Positions 42,568 to 52,027 of a DNA stretch of 64,000 nucleotides are shown in pieces (position 1 is the first letter of the stretch; each line of letters starts with the position of its first letter). The stretch lies in contig CAZDVW010000005.1 in the NCBI GenBank assembly GCA_964509205.1, positions 1 through 64,000 on the forward strand. The letters run 5' to 3'. A model generated the notes under the pieces. It was not told the DNA's origin. It did no database searches and was given only the letters and a program-made list of their open reading frames with translations. The position numbers were made by a program, and so were the translations under genes. Source of the stretch: Duodenibacillus sp964509205. GTDB taxonomy: Bacteria; Pseudomonadota; Gammaproteobacteria; Burkholderiales; Burkholderiaceae_F.

Positions 42568-43317
42568 TTACGCGGCTGCGCAAATCTTGTAAAAGTCATC
42601 GGCCTTCAAAGCGGCGCCGCCGATCAGACCGCCGTCAATATCGGGCTGGCTGAACAGTTCGGCTGCATTGGCAGGCTTCACGGATCCACCGTACAAAATA
42701 CGAATCTTCGCAGCAACGTCCGCATCCGTCTTCGCAATGAAGGCACGAATTGCGGCATGCACTTCCTGAGCCTGAGCCGGCGTGGCGGTCTTACCCGTTC
42801 CGATGGCCCAAACCGGCTCATAAGCGAGAACGCCTTCCAAGAGCGCCTTGACGCCGACGGCATCCATGACGGCCTTAACTTGACGTTCAACAACCTCAAT
42901 CGTCTTGCCGGCTTCACGCTCTGCAAGCGTTTCACCAATGCAAACGATGGGCTTCAAACCCTTCTCGATTGCCGCCTTTGTCTTGGCAGCAACGCGGGCA
43001 TCCGTATCGCCGAAGTACGTGCGGCGTTCAGAGTGCCCCGTAAGAACCCAGCCGGCACCGATGTCAACAAGCATCGAAGCGGCTGTTTCACCCGTGTAGG
43101 CGCCGTGATCATACTCACTGACGTCTTCTCCGCCAAACCCAATTGCGGTTCCCTTGAAGGCAGCGGCCAACTGCGGAACGTACAAAGCCGGAGCACACAC
43201 GACAACGTCGCAATTTAACGCACCAGCACGCGGCAAAAAGGACTCAATCCAGGCTGCATTGGCAGCTGTTGATCCGTTCATTTTCCAATTAGCGGCAACA
43301 AGCGGTTTACGAGACAT
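42568..43317 (-). CDS. tpiA: Triosephosphate isomerase
   Basis: TpiA interconverts dihydroxyacetone phosphate and glyceraldehyde 3-phosphate. The 249-residue protein has the N-terminal VAANWKMNG, catalytic histidine in VLTGHSERR and glutamate in LAYEPVWAIGTG, and the phosphate-binding YGGSVKPANA. Family length. ATG start with AAGGAAAAG. First gene of tpiA-secG-tRNA unit, driven by a promoter overlapping the pnp terminator. Confidence 0.98.
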   Translation of the reverse strand: MSRKPLVAANWKMNGSTAANAAWIESFLPRAGALNCDVVVCAPALYVPQLAAAFKGTAIGFGGEDVSEYDHGAYTGETAASMLVDIGAGWVLTGHSERRTYFGDTDARVAAKTKAAIEKGLKPIVCIGETLAEREAGKTIEVVERQVKAVMDAVGVKALLEGVLAYEPVWAIGTGKTATPAQAQEVHAAIRAFIAKTDADVAAKIRILYGGSVKPANAAELFSQPDIDGGLIGGAALKADDFYKICAAA

Positions 43318-43355
43318 TTTTCTTTTCCTTAAGAAGTTGTAGTCGGGAATTTGTG

Positions 43356-43384
43356 ATTTTATAAGAAGGGGAAGCTGAAAACAA
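43356..43384 (-). promoter_or_regulatory. Promoter of tpiA operon
   Basis: Minus-strand TTGTTT (43384-43379), spacer 17, TAAAAT (43361-43356). It overlaps the stem of a hairpin GAAGGGGA/TCCCCTTC that may also end pnp transcription. Confidence 0.65.
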
Positions 43385-43407
43385 CGTCCCCTTCCGTTTC
43401 CGTTATT

Positions 43408-45552
43408 TTATTCTTCGCGGACGTCGCCTTCCGTTTTTTCCGGCTCATCCTTTAAAAGAGCCTTCATCGAAAGCCGTACGCGGCCCTTTTCATCGGCTTC
43501 AATCACTTTAACGCGGACAACCTGACCTTCCTTGAGGTAGTCGCTCACTTGGTTGACGCGTTCGCGAGCAATCTGGCTGATGTGGAGAAGTCCGTCCTTG
43601 CCGGGCAGAAGCTGCACGATGGCACCGAAATCGAGCAAGCGCTGCACGGTACCTTCGTAGACTTGTCCGACTTCAATTTCGGCCGTGATCTCTTCGATTC
43701 TCTTTCTGGCCGCCGCAATCTTCTCGGCGTTGCTCGAAGCGAGCGTTACCGTGCCGTCATCCTCGATGTTGATCTCGCACCCCGTCTCTTCGACGAGCCC
43801 GCGGATCGTCGCACCGCCCTTGCCGATGACGTCGCGGATCTTCTCGGGATTAATCTTGAAGCTTTCCAAGCGAGGCGCCCAGTCCGACAGCGACTTCGCA
43901 CCGCCGCCGGCCATCTCATGCATCTTGCCCAGAATATGCATGCGTCCCTCATGCGCCTGCGCAAGAGCCGCCTGCATGATTTCAACCGTAATACCCTCGA
44001 TCTTGATATCCATCTGCAGAGCGGTCACGCCGTTTTCGGTACCGGCCACTTTAAAGTCCATATCGCCGAGATGATCTTCGTCGCCGAGAATATCGGTCAG
44101 AACGGCAAACTTGTTGCCCTCCTTGATAAGACCCATCGCCACGCCGGCCACGTAATCCTTCAAGGGAACGCCGGCATCCAACAGCGACAGACAGCCGCCG
44201 CAGACGCTTGCCATCGAACTGGAGCCGTTCGATTCACAAATTTCACTGACGACGCGAATCGAATACGGAAATTCTTCCTCAGAGGGAATCACGGCCTTCA
44301 GAGCACGCTTGGCCAAACGGCCGTGACCGATTTCACGGCGCTTCGGGCTGCCGACACGGCCGGTTTCGCCCGTTGCAAAGGGCGGCATGTTGTAGTGCAG
44401 AATAAACCGGTCACGGCTTTCGCCCATGATCGAATCCACAATCTGTTCGTCCTGCTTCGTGCCGAGGGTTGTAAGCACCAAAGCCTGCGTCTCGCCGCGC
44501 GTAAAGAGCGCCGATCCGTGTGTGCGCGGAAGCACGCCTTGACGAATCTCAATCGGACGCACGGTACGGGTATCGCGGCCGTCGATGCGGGGCTTACCCT
44601 CCAAAATGTTCGAGCGAACGATGTGCGCTTCCATTTCAAAGAGAATGCCGTTGACTTCGTTCATGTCAGGCTCTTCCGCTCCGGCCTTTTCAGCCTCTTC
44701 CGTCAGCGTCTTCTCAACGAGTTCGTAAACCTCGCGCAACTTCTCATTACGCGCCTGCTTCTCGCGAATCGTATACGCCTCGGCCAAACCGGCATCGGCA
44801 AGTTCATGGATGCGGGCGATGAGCGCTTCGTTTTTCGCCGGCGGCTGCCAATCCCAGGCGGGCTTGCCGGCCTCTGCGACCAAGTCATGAATGGCATTGA
44901 TGGCTGCCTGAAGCTGCTGATGTCCGTACACCACGGCATTGAGCATCGTCTCCTCAGAGAGACGATCGGCTTCGGATTCCACCATCAAAACGGCTCGTTC
45001 AGTACCGGCCACGACGAGATCGAGTTTGCTCTCGGGCATCTGGCTGATCTTCGGATTGCAAACGAATTCGTTATTGATGTAGCCCACGCGGCAAGCTCCG
45101 ATCGGGCCCTTGAAAGGAATGCCGGAAATCATGAGCGCTGCCGAGGCTCCGATCATGGACGGGATATCCGGATCCACTTCCGGATCAACGGAAACCACAT
45201 GGATAATCACCTGGACTTCGTTGAAGAATCCGTCCGGGAAAAGCGGACGAATCGGGCGGTCAATCAAGCGGCTGGTCAGAGTCTCTTTTTCACTTGGACG
45301 ACCTTCGCGCTTGAAGAATCCGCCGGGGAATTTGCCGGCTGCGTAACTCTTTTCAATGTAATCGACCGTAAGCGGAAAGAAATCCTGTCCCGGCTTTGTC
45401 TCTTTCTTAGCGACGACCGTGGCCAAAACAACCGTATCGTCCATTTGGCAGAGCACGGCGCCCGTTGCCTGTCGGGCAATTTCACCGGTTGTGAGCGTCA
45501 CGTCGTGATCGCCGAACCGGAACGACTTTGAAACTTTATTAAACATCGTCAT
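43408..45552 (-). CDS. pnp: Polyribonucleotide nucleotidyltransferase (PNPase)
   Basis: PNPase degrades mRNA 3' to 5' with phosphate and is a degradosome component. Two RNase PH-like cores are joined, then a KH domain (IRDVIGKGGATIRGLVEETG) and an S1 domain (GQVYEGTVQRLLDFGAIVQL). The 714-residue length is normal. The ATG at 45552 (MTMFNKV) has GAGGA 10 bases upstream; MFNKV at 45546 is a close alternative. It follows rpsO and is co-transcribed by read-through, as in E. coli. Confidence 0.98.
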   Translation of the reverse strand: MTMFNKVSKSFRFGDHDVTLTTGEIARQATGAVLCQMDDTVVLATVVAKKETKPGQDFFPLTVDYIEKSYAAGKFPGGFFKREGRPSEKETLTSRLIDRPIRPLFPDGFFNEVQVIIHVVSVDPEVDPDIPSMIGASAALMISGIPFKGPIGACRVGYINNEFVCNPKISQMPESKLDLVVAGTERAVLMVESEADRLSEETMLNAVVYGHQQLQAAINAIHDLVAEAGKPAWDWQPPAKNEALIARIHELADAGLAEAYTIREKQARNEKLREVYELVEKTLTEEAEKAGAEEPDMNEVNGILFEMEAHIVRSNILEGKPRIDGRDTRTVRPIEIRQGVLPRTHGSALFTRGETQALVLTTLGTKQDEQIVDSIMGESRDRFILHYNMPPFATGETGRVGSPKRREIGHGRLAKRALKAVIPSEEEFPYSIRVVSEICESNGSSSMASVCGGCLSLLDAGVPLKDYVAGVAMGLIKEGNKFAVLTDILGDEDHLGDMDFKVAGTENGVTALQMDIKIEGITVEIMQAALAQAHEGRMHILGKMHEMAGGGAKSLSDWAPRLESFKINPEKIRDVIGKGGATIRGLVEETGCEINIEDDGTVTLASSNAEKIAAARKRIEEITAEIEVGQVYEGTVQRLLDFGAIVQLLPGKDGLLHISQIARERVNQVSDYLKEGQVVRVKVIEADEKGRVRLSMKALLKDEPEKTEGDVREE

Positions 45553-45731
45553 AGATGCTTTTTCCTCATTTGAAGACCTGCGTCAGAGTCTTGCAATCCG
45601 TCTTTCCTTCTTTGACGGCACGCTGCGGCATCGAAATTCTCGCGTAACCGGAAAACCTCGAAGTCGCAACGCGCGAAACCATCCGGAAAAAGACAGAGGC
45701 GAACAACAAAACGCAGGTTGTGTTGATAAAA

Positions 45732-45766
45732 CAAAAACCATCGCGGCCGCTTAAAAGCGGCCGCGA
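45732..45766 (-). terminator. Hairpin between rpsO and pnp
   Basis: TCGCGGCCGC (45741-45750), loop TTAAAA, GCGGCCGCGA (45757-45766), followed on the minus strand by TGGTTTTTGTTTT. It lies 12 bases after rpsO. A partial terminator or processing site is likely. Confidence 0.8.
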
Positions 45767-45777
45767 CAGACAAAACA

Positions 45778-46041
45778 TTACTTGCGAAGCTTCAGTTCGT
45801 CGATGAGCTTGCGGTAGGCCGGAAGATCCGTGCGCTTGAGGTAATCCAAAAGCTTGCGGCGGCGGCTCACCATCTTCAAAAGACCGCGGCGAGAGTGGTG
45901 ATCCTTCACATTGACCTTGAAGTGGTCGGTAAGACCATTGATGCGTGCCGTGAGCAACGCAATCTGAACCTCGGGAGATCCCGTATCACCAGCAGCGCGC
46001 TGGAACTTAGCAACAATCTGACTCTTCTCAATGACAGACAT
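45778..46041 (-). CDS. rpsO: Ribosomal protein S15
   Basis: The 87-residue S15 binds 16S rRNA in the 30S platform. VQIALLTARINGLTDHFK, HHSRRGLLKMVSRRRKLLDYL and the basic C-terminus are diagnostic. ATG start after a GGGGTATAAC leader. A promoter and a GACC-TTC-GGTC hairpin lie in the leader and may contribute to feedback control by S15. Confidence 0.98.
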   Translation of the reverse strand: MSVIEKSQIVAKFQRAAGDTGSPEVQIALLTARINGLTDHFKVNVKDHHSRRGLLKMVSRRRKLLDYLKRTDLPAYRKLIDELKLRK

Positions 46042-46115
46042 GTTATACCCCTAAAAAGAGTGGTTTATACAAGCGGCACAGGTGTCTTCAGCCCGTACCG
46101 TGACCGAAGGTCGCT

Positions 46116-46143
46116 ATTTTAGTGAAAAATCGAAAGGAATCAA
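46116..46143 (-). promoter_or_regulatory. Promoter of rpsO-pnp
   Basis: Minus-strand TTGATT (46143-46138), spacer 16, TAAAAT (46121-46116). Predicted start near 46109, about 68 bases before the rpsO ATG. Confidence 0.7.
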
Positions 46144-46157
46144 GTGTAAGACGCACT

Positions 46158-47123
46158 TTATGAAGCGCGGTGAATTGCCGAACGGAAGATCGCCAACGAG
46201 ACGAAGACGCCGCTTAAGAGCAAAACCAAGCCGATCACCATCGCCGGACTCGGCCACTGCGAGCGCCACATGTGGGCAAAGATCACGGCAAAAATTGTCT
46301 CGAAAACAATCATGTGTCCCGCCAATGCCGTCGGAAGCCGCTGGCTCATCGCATTCCAAAAGGCAATTCCCATCCAGGAGCAAAGGAGCCCGGAACCGGC
46401 AACGACAACAATAAACCACTCAGGGCTCGATCCGAGAAAGGCCGGACTTTCCGGATCAATCATCCAGTAAGCGACGTAAAGGAAAACCGCACAGGGCATG
46501 GTCACGAGCCCCTGCGCCGTCGACCAGGTTCTCGCTGAACGCTCGGGATGCGCAATCAGCCAATCGGCATTTCGGATCGGATACCATGTCCACAGCGCCA
46601 GTGCCAGGAGGCCGAAAAACAACCCAATCCAAAATCGAGCCCCGTTGCCCTGTGAGGCGACAACAGCTTCGAATTCGCCGCTGTTGGCCAAAACAAAACC
46701 GGCAGCGATCAGACACAGCCCCGGAGCCAGTCTTTTCCAGGGCAACGATTTGTTGTTCTTTCGATCGCGCATGTTGGCGATAATCGAGACGGAAACAGGG
46801 ACAACCGACATACACATACCGGCCAAAGGCGCACCGGCGTACTGAATGCAAGTTGCCAAAGCCCAGTAGTACACAATGTTTCCGACGACGCCCAATTTGG
46901 TCACAAAAATCCAATCTCGCGCACTGTAACAAGACAGTTCCCGGCGTTCGAAAATAATCAAAGGGACGGCGACGAGTCCGAAACTGACAAAGCGACCGGC
47001 CGTAATGTAAACGGGATCGTAATCGGGCAAAGCAAGCGGAACTAAATAAACCAGCCCCCAAAGCAGACAAGCAAACACCCCGCAAGCAAATCCGAGAGCC
47101 AGTTGCTGATCACTTTTTTTCAT
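46158..47123 (-). CDS. EamA/DMT-family transporter
   Basis: A 321-residue inner-membrane protein with ten predicted helices in two EamA halves (SDQQLALGFACGVFACLLWG and FWIGLFFGLLALALWTW begin each). Drug/metabolite transporters of this type move amino acids, purines or other small molecules; substrate unknown. ATG starts directly after the arfB stop, so the genes are coupled. Confidence 0.85.
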   Translation of the reverse strand: MKKSDQQLALGFACGVFACLLWGLVYLVPLALPDYDPVYITAGRFVSFGLVAVPLIIFERRELSCYSARDWIFVTKLGVVGNIVYYWALATCIQYAGAPLAGMCMSVVPVSVSIIANMRDRKNNKSLPWKRLAPGLCLIAAGFVLANSGEFEAVVASQGNGARFWIGLFFGLLALALWTWYPIRNADWLIAHPERSARTWSTAQGLVTMPCAVFLYVAYWMIDPESPAFLGSSPEWFIVVVAGSGLLCSWMGIAFWNAMSQRLPTALAGHMIVFETIFAVIFAHMWRSQWPSPAMVIGLVLLLSGVFVSLAIFRSAIHRAS

Positions 47124-47534
47124 TTAATCAAACTCTCGCTGAGAGCGAAAACGCTTCTTTTCAGAGGTTTTCGCCTTGTTTTTTAGGCGCAACAACACGG
47201 AAGCGCGCGTCGGCTTTGTGGCGCGGCGCACTCTGAGCGGTCTTAATGCGCGCTCAACCATTAAGACAATCCGTGCGACAGCCGCCCGACGGTTGGCTTC
47301 CTGCGTACGAAACTCCTGTGCCTTCACAAAAAGAATGCCGGATTCCGTCACTTGACGAGCGTAAAACGACCGAACCCTCGAAATCATTTCCGAGGAGAGG
47401 CCAAGATCGACAAGATCCAACTGTGCGAAGACTGCCGAATTGACTTTGTTGACATTCTGTCCGCCTGCGCCCGAACTGCGCATGGCTCTCCACTCAATTC
47501 GACTTTGGAGAAACTCCGGAGAATACATCGTCAT
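47124..47534 (-). CDS. arfB: Alternative ribosome-rescue peptidyl-tRNA hydrolase ArfB
   Basis: ArfB (YaeJ) rescues stalled ribosomes by hydrolysing peptidyl-tRNA. The GGQ motif is in SSGAGGQNVNKV and the C-terminal tail is basic (KNKAKTSEKKRFRSQREF), needed to enter the mRNA channel. 136 residues from the ATG at 47534; another ATG at 47528 is in frame. A longer frame into the upstream gene is rejected. Middle gene of a three-gene operon. Confidence 0.93.
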   Translation of the reverse strand: MTMYSPEFLQSRIEWRAMRSSGAGGQNVNKVNSAVFAQLDLVDLGLSSEMISRVRSFYARQVTESGILFVKAQEFRTQEANRRAAVARIVLMVERALRPLRVRRATKPTRASVLLRLKNKAKTSEKKRFRSQREFD

Positions 47535-47541
47535 CGTCGTT

Positions 47542-48471
47542 TTACAGTCCGAAAAATCTCTGTCCGAGAACAATCCACACGGGCATCGTGGCCATTGCCG
47601 CGAGAGTCTGAGCCGTTGTAATCGCCGCAACAAGCGGTCCGTTTCCGCCCATGTTCACGGCCAAGATATAACACGAATTGGCCGTCGGCAACGCAGCAAA
47701 GATAAAAAGAACCGTCGTTGAAAGCACATCCAAATCGAAAAACCGGCAAAACGCGAGGCAAACGATCGGAACAATGAGCAGTCTCAGGACGACACTCAAA
47801 ACCACCGTCAATTTGAAATGGCACATCGCATCAAAACGCAAAGCCGCACCGATGGCAAGAAGGCCCAAAGCGAGCGAAGCACTTCCCAAGCGCGTCAAAA
47901 CCAATTCGACGGGAGCGGCAATTCCGAAACCGGCCACGTTGTAAAGGAGACCGGCCGTCGTGCTGAGAATGAGCGGATTTTTTCCGATTTCCTTACAAAT
48001 ACCTAAAAACGTAACGCCCCGCCCTGCCCGTGCCTTGGCCAGCATCGTCACGGCAATGCTCGAACTGATCGGCACCCAAAAAGACGTAAAAAGCGCCATC
48101 AGGGCAAATCCTTCTCGGCCGCACATATTGAGCGCCAACGCAAATCCGATGTAAGAATTAAATCGAAAATTGCATTGAAAAGCGCTTGCCTTGCTCGGCT
48201 CGTCCGCAGAGGAGGCGTAGCACGCTGCGTAGGACAAGACAACAGCGACCATCATCATGGCGATGCCGCAAAAAAGGAAATTGGCTGCCTGAGAAAAATC
48301 AAACCGACTCGTCGCGACCGAATGAAACAAAAGCGGCGGAAAGAGCACGAAATAAACGAGCTTTTCAACCCCCTTCCAAAATCCGTCGGCAACGCGCATG
48401 CGGTGCGCTAAAAAGATGCCGAGAAGGATAATGCCGAAATCCGGCACGATCAGGAAAATGGTTGAAAGCAT
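47542..48471 (-). CDS. AEC-family (auxin efflux/malate) transporter
   Basis: A 309-residue membrane protein of about ten helices, starting MLSTIFLIVPDFGIILLGIFL. AEC carriers export or import organic acids such as malate in bacteria; substrate unknown. The ATG at 48471 has no strong ribosome site, and a longer frame to 48561 has an atypical hydrophilic start. It ends 7 bases before arfB. Confidence 0.82.
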   Translation of the reverse strand: MLSTIFLIVPDFGIILLGIFLAHRMRVADGFWKGVEKLVYFVLFPPLLFHSVATSRFDFSQAANFLFCGIAMMMVAVVLSYAACYASSADEPSKASAFQCNFRFNSYIGFALALNMCGREGFALMALFTSFWVPISSSIAVTMLAKARAGRGVTFLGICKEIGKNPLILSTTAGLLYNVAGFGIAAPVELVLTRLGSASLALGLLAIGAALRFDAMCHFKLTVVLSVVLRLLIVPIVCLAFCRFFDLDVLSTTVLFIFAALPTANSCYILAVNMGGNGPLVAAITTAQTLAAMATMPVWIVLGQRFFGL

Positions 48472-48611
48472 GCGATAAAACCGAAAATCAAAAGCGGCGA
48501 CATTATAATGACAAGTTGAAGACGTTTCGTCCGTTTTGTTCTGATTTTTATTAAAAATCAAACTGTTACGCCAATAAGAGAAAAACGGACATCTTCGATT
48601 AGGAGACTGCA

Positions 48612-49766
48612 GTGAAAACTTTTGGAAAAATCCTTGTTGCCATTCCCGTCATTGCCGTCGGCGCCTATGCCGCCGTCGGTTTCTTGGTCGTCCCCAAATT
48701 GGCCGGCGATGCCATTGAAAAAGCGGTTAAGGAACAATGCCCGAGTGCCGCTGTTTCGTATGACTCCATTGCTTTTAATCCCTTCACGCTGGCCGCTTCC
48801 GTGTCTGGCCTTGCGATTAAAAACTATGCTGTATCAGGAGCTCTCGTTGATTTCTCCTTCAAAAGTTTGACCGCACATGTGAGCCGACTCGGTCTTTCGG
48901 AAAAAACTGTCGGCATCGGACCGGTTGTTTTATCGGATCCCGCCGTTCTGATTTCAAAGGATCTGAAACGGTCAGCTTCCGTTCCGAAAAAAGTGGAAAA
49001 ACTCGCTTCTCGCAAGAAAACCGATGCAACAACAAAAGACAACTGGCAGTGGTACGTCGAGTCATTTCAAGTCAAAAACGGCTCTGTGCTGTTTACGGAC
49101 ACGGGCTTGAAAAAACCAGGGCAACTTTCGGTTTCCTCGATTGATCTTCTTGTCGGGAAAATCACGAGCGATCTTGGAAAGACCCCATTTAAGGCCACAG
49201 CCAAACCCCTCGGAGGAACGCTCAAACTGAGCGGAAACTTCTCCGTCGCCTCAGAGCGTGCTGACGTTACGGCCGAAGCTGCCGGCATTCATCTCACGCA
49301 TTTAAATCCCTGGCTTGAAGACCGTGCGGGAAGCCATCTCGGGTCCGGCGCTTTGCAGTTAACCGGCAACGCTTCTTTAGCCAACGGCGTTGTTTCCGGG
49401 AAGGCAGACACGTCCGTTGCCGCACTTTCCGTGACGAAAGGCTCCCTGCAACTTTTCAAAGACGCTTCCGTTCAGGTGACTTCGGCAAAGTTAACAAAAC
49501 TCGATCCCCTGACATTCTCGATTGCCAACATCAAGGCCGATCTCGGCGTTAAGAAAGCACTGGGAGTTGATGACAAAGTAGTGAATGTCGTCGGCGACAT
49601 TCTTTCGGCCTTCGGACACAAGAAGAAAGTCGACAAGATCAAGAATGTGCAATTTGACAAAGTCAGCGTCAGCAACATTACTTACAAAAACGGTCGGCTT
49701 GATTCCACGAGCAAGGGAACCGGGTACCAGATCCTGAGGATGCTCAATTCCATTTGGTCAAAGTGA
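48612..49766 (+). CDS. Short DUF748/AsmA-like protein
   Basis: A 384-residue protein with a single N-terminal membrane segment (ILVAIPVIAVGAYAAVGFLVV) and a periplasmic beta-rich part similar to DUF748/AsmA-like proteins (YDSIAFNPFTLAASVSGLAI, VKNGSVLFTDTGLKKPGQLS, GTLKLSGNFS). Such proteins, thought to span the periplasm and act in outer-membrane lipid transport, are often above 1000 residues; this is a short version. Start is GTG with AGGAG 6 bases upstream. Terminator shared with rimO downstream. Confidence 0.78.
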   Translation: MKTFGKILVAIPVIAVGAYAAVGFLVVPKLAGDAIEKAVKEQCPSAAVSYDSIAFNPFTLAASVSGLAIKNYAVSGALVDFSFKSLTAHVSRLGLSEKTVGIGPVVLSDPAVLISKDLKRSASVPKKVEKLASRKKTDATTKDNWQWYVESFQVKNGSVLFTDTGLKKPGQLSVSSIDLLVGKITSDLGKTPFKATAKPLGGTLKLSGNFSVASERADVTAEAAGIHLTHLNPWLEDRAGSHLGSGALQLTGNASLANGVVSGKADTSVAALSVTKGSLQLFKDASVQVTSAKLTKLDPLTFSIANIKADLGVKKALGVDDKVVNVVGDILSAFGHKKKVDKIKNVQFDKVSVSNITYKNGRLDSTSKGTGYQILRMLNSIWSK

Positions 49767-49788
49767 TTTTGAGTAATCCCTAACGCAA

Positions 49789-49830
49789 AAGGCGAGATTT
49801 TCCGGCAAACCGCTTTTGAAAATCTCGCCT
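49789..49830. terminator. Long convergent hairpin
   Basis: AGGCGAGATTTT (49790-49801) pairs with AAAATCTCGCCT (49819-49830). It separates the convergent DUF748-like gene and rimO. T-bases lie inside the stem, so it may serve both strands. Confidence 0.75.
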
Positions 49831-49848
49831 GTGAAGAGCCCGGTATTT

Positions 49849-51213
49849 TTACTGTCCGGGATCTTCTGAAACCGCAGTGCCGAAAAGATCGTGCTCTGCG
49901 CTGGCCGTGAGTTTGACATCCACAAAGTCCCCGGGACGAAGCGTATCGGCGGAATCTACATACACAACTCCGTCGATATCGGGAGCCTCGCGCATGCTGC
50001 GACCAACCGCTCGACCATCGGGACCTGTCGCTTCATCAATGAGAATTCGCTCAATGCCGCCGATGCGGCGCTTTAAGTTTTGAGCCGAGATTTCCGACTG
50101 AACTTGCATAAAGCGACGGCGTCTTTCTTCCTTCACCTCTTCCGGAACCGGATTCGGCAAATCGTTTGCGCGAGCCCCCTGAACCGGACTGTAGGCAAAA
50201 CACCCGACTCGATCGAGTCTGGCTTCTCTTAAGAAATCCAGCAGATAGTCAAACTCTTCTTCAGTCTCACCGGGGAATCCGACAATAAACGTCGATCGAA
50301 TGGCAATGTCCGGACAAACCGATCGCCAAGCGTTGATGCGCTCCAAATTACGCTCGGCGCAGGCCGGCCGCTTCATCGCCTTCAAGATGCGCGGATGGGC
50401 GTGCTGAAACGGCACGTCAAGATAAGGCAAAATCTTCCCCTCAGCCATCAAAGGCACAACGGCATCAACACTCGGATACGGGTACACGTAGTGAAAGCGC
50501 ACCCAACAGTCCAATCTCGAGAGTTCCTCGGCCAATTCAAGAAAACGCGTTTTGACTGGGCGTCTTCCGACGAAACCGGTTCGGTAATGCATGTCCAATC
50601 CGTAAGCGGCCGTATCCTGACTAATGACAAGCAACTCACGCACGCCGGAATCAACGAGATCCTCGGCCTCGCGCACCACCTCGCCGATCGGTCGGCTCAC
50701 CAACGGGCCCCTTAAATCCGGAATGATGCAAAACGTGCAGTGATGCGAACACCCTTCGCTTATTTTCAGATACGCATAGTGATGCGGCGTGAGCTTAATT
50801 CCGCCCGGCGTATCCAAACGCTCATTGCGCTCAAGAGAAGCCGGAAGCGCTTTTCGAATAAGAGCCATGGCCTCCGAAACCTGATCGGGACCGACCACGC
50901 CGAGCAGATCCGGAAAGCGATCCTTTAACCAAACCCCGCCCTTTTCATTCTTTTTTCCACCGAGGCAACCGATGACGAGTACATTGCCGTTTTCTTTTTT
51001 CGCCTCAGCGATCGCCTCAAGACTTTCCGCCACGGCCGCATTGATAAAGGCACACGTGTTGACGACAACGAGATCGGCAGACTTGTAGTCAGAGGCGATG
51101 TCATAACCTTCCACGCGAAGCCGCGTGACAAGTTTTTCCGTATCCACTAATGCTTTGGGGCAACCGAGGCTGACAAAGCCGACGCTTGGAATTCGATTTT
51201 CTCTTCTTTTCAC
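49849..51213 (-). CDS. rimO: Ribosomal protein S12 methylthiotransferase RimO
   Basis: RimO is a radical-SAM enzyme that adds a methylthio group to Asp of ribosomal protein S12. Cluster motifs: VSLGCPKALVDTE and NTCAFI (N-terminal UPF0004 cysteines), CSHHCTFC (radical SAM), and a C-terminal TRAM domain ending at residue 454. The GTG at 51213 follows GAGGA and overlaps the pgeF TGA by 4 bases; the longer frame to 51321 is rejected because it runs through pgeF. Last gene of rluD-pgeF-rimO. Confidence 0.95.
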   Translation of the reverse strand: MKRRENRIPSVGFVSLGCPKALVDTEKLVTRLRVEGYDIASDYKSADLVVVNTCAFINAAVAESLEAIAEAKKENGNVLVIGCLGGKKNEKGGVWLKDRFPDLLGVVGPDQVSEAMALIRKALPASLERNERLDTPGGIKLTPHHYAYLKISEGCSHHCTFCIIPDLRGPLVSRPIGEVVREAEDLVDSGVRELLVISQDTAAYGLDMHYRTGFVGRRPVKTRFLELAEELSRLDCWVRFHYVYPYPSVDAVVPLMAEGKILPYLDVPFQHAHPRILKAMKRPACAERNLERINAWRSVCPDIAIRSTFIVGFPGETEEEFDYLLDFLREARLDRVGCFAYSPVQGARANDLPNPVPEEVKEERRRRFMQVQSEISAQNLKRRIGGIERILIDEATGPDGRAVGRSMREAPDIDGVVYVDSADTLRPGDFVDVKLTASAEHDLFGTAVSEDPGQ

Positions 51214-51995
51214 GCTTTCTTTTCCTCTATCCAAACAAGCGCCGCATGTCGACCGCTTTTGGCTCCGTCGCGTCGGAAGCTGAAAAAGCGATTTGGATCG
51301 GCTACCGTTGAAAGTCCGCAATCCTCGATTTCATCAATGCCGACGCTTTGCAGAGCATACCGAGCATAGGCAACAAGGCTTAGGAAGTATTTGCCGTCTG
51401 ATGCGGTACGAATGCCGCCGACGACATCCGGATAGCGCGCTCGATAGGCCGAAACGACGTCTTCTCCGCATTCAAAATCATCAAACCCGATTCTCGGTCC
51501 GAGCCAAGCAACACACTGAGCCGTCTCATCGCCGAGTCTTTCGCGCAAACGCTTTACACCTGCCTCGATCACGCCGATGCTCAAGCCCTTCCATCCGGCG
51601 TGAATCGCCGCAACGCCTCTGGCATTCTTTTCTGCGATGAGAACTGGAAGACAATCGGCCGTCTGCACGACGCACACAACTCCCGGCGTGAGACTTGTCT
51701 GCGCATCCGCCTCCAGTGCGTCGCTCGTCACCGATTCAGCGTCAACAACCCGGGTTCCGTGAACTTGCGTCATCCAGCGGGGCATCGACGGAGCCACCTG
51801 AGAAACGATCTCTCGATTCATGCGCACGCACGAGAGGTTGTCGCCGACGTGCGAGCCGACGTTTAATCCCAAAATTCCTTCAGGACCGCCCCACGGACCG
51901 GAAGAAACTCCGCCTGTGCGTTCCGTAAACAGCGCACCGACGCCTTCAACAAGTTTGGGCCGAATGGCTCCGATTTCGTTTTTATAAAGCGGCAT
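51210..51995 (-). CDS. pgeF: Peptidoglycan editing factor PgeF (YfiH)
   Basis: A 261-residue laccase-fold cytosolic protein; PgeF removes L-Ser wrongly added to peptidoglycan precursors. The metal-site motifs CVQTADCLPVLIA and AIHAGWKGLSIGV are present. GGAG lies 5-6 bases before the ATG. Directly downstream of rluD, as in many bacteria; the GTGA overlap couples it to rimO. Confidence 0.93.
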   Translation of the reverse strand: MPLYKNEIGAIRPKLVEGVGALFTERTGGVSSGPWGGPEGILGLNVGSHVGDNLSCVRMNREIVSQVAPSMPRWMTQVHGTRVVDAESVTSDALEADAQTSLTPGVVCVVQTADCLPVLIAEKNARGVAAIHAGWKGLSIGVIEAGVKRLRERLGDETAQCVAWLGPRIGFDDFECGEDVVSAYRARYPDVVGGIRTASDGKYFLSLVAYARYALQSVGIDEIEDCGLSTVADPNRFFSFRRDGAKSGRHAALVWIEEKKA

Positions 51996-52027
51996 TTTTT
52001 CTCCACCCCTGTTTTGAACGTGCGATT

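Noticed and set aside
43549..45531. A 660-codon open frame on the plus strand
   Set aside because: It is exactly antisense to pnp, whose domains and codon pattern are certain; the plus-strand translation shows no family motif.
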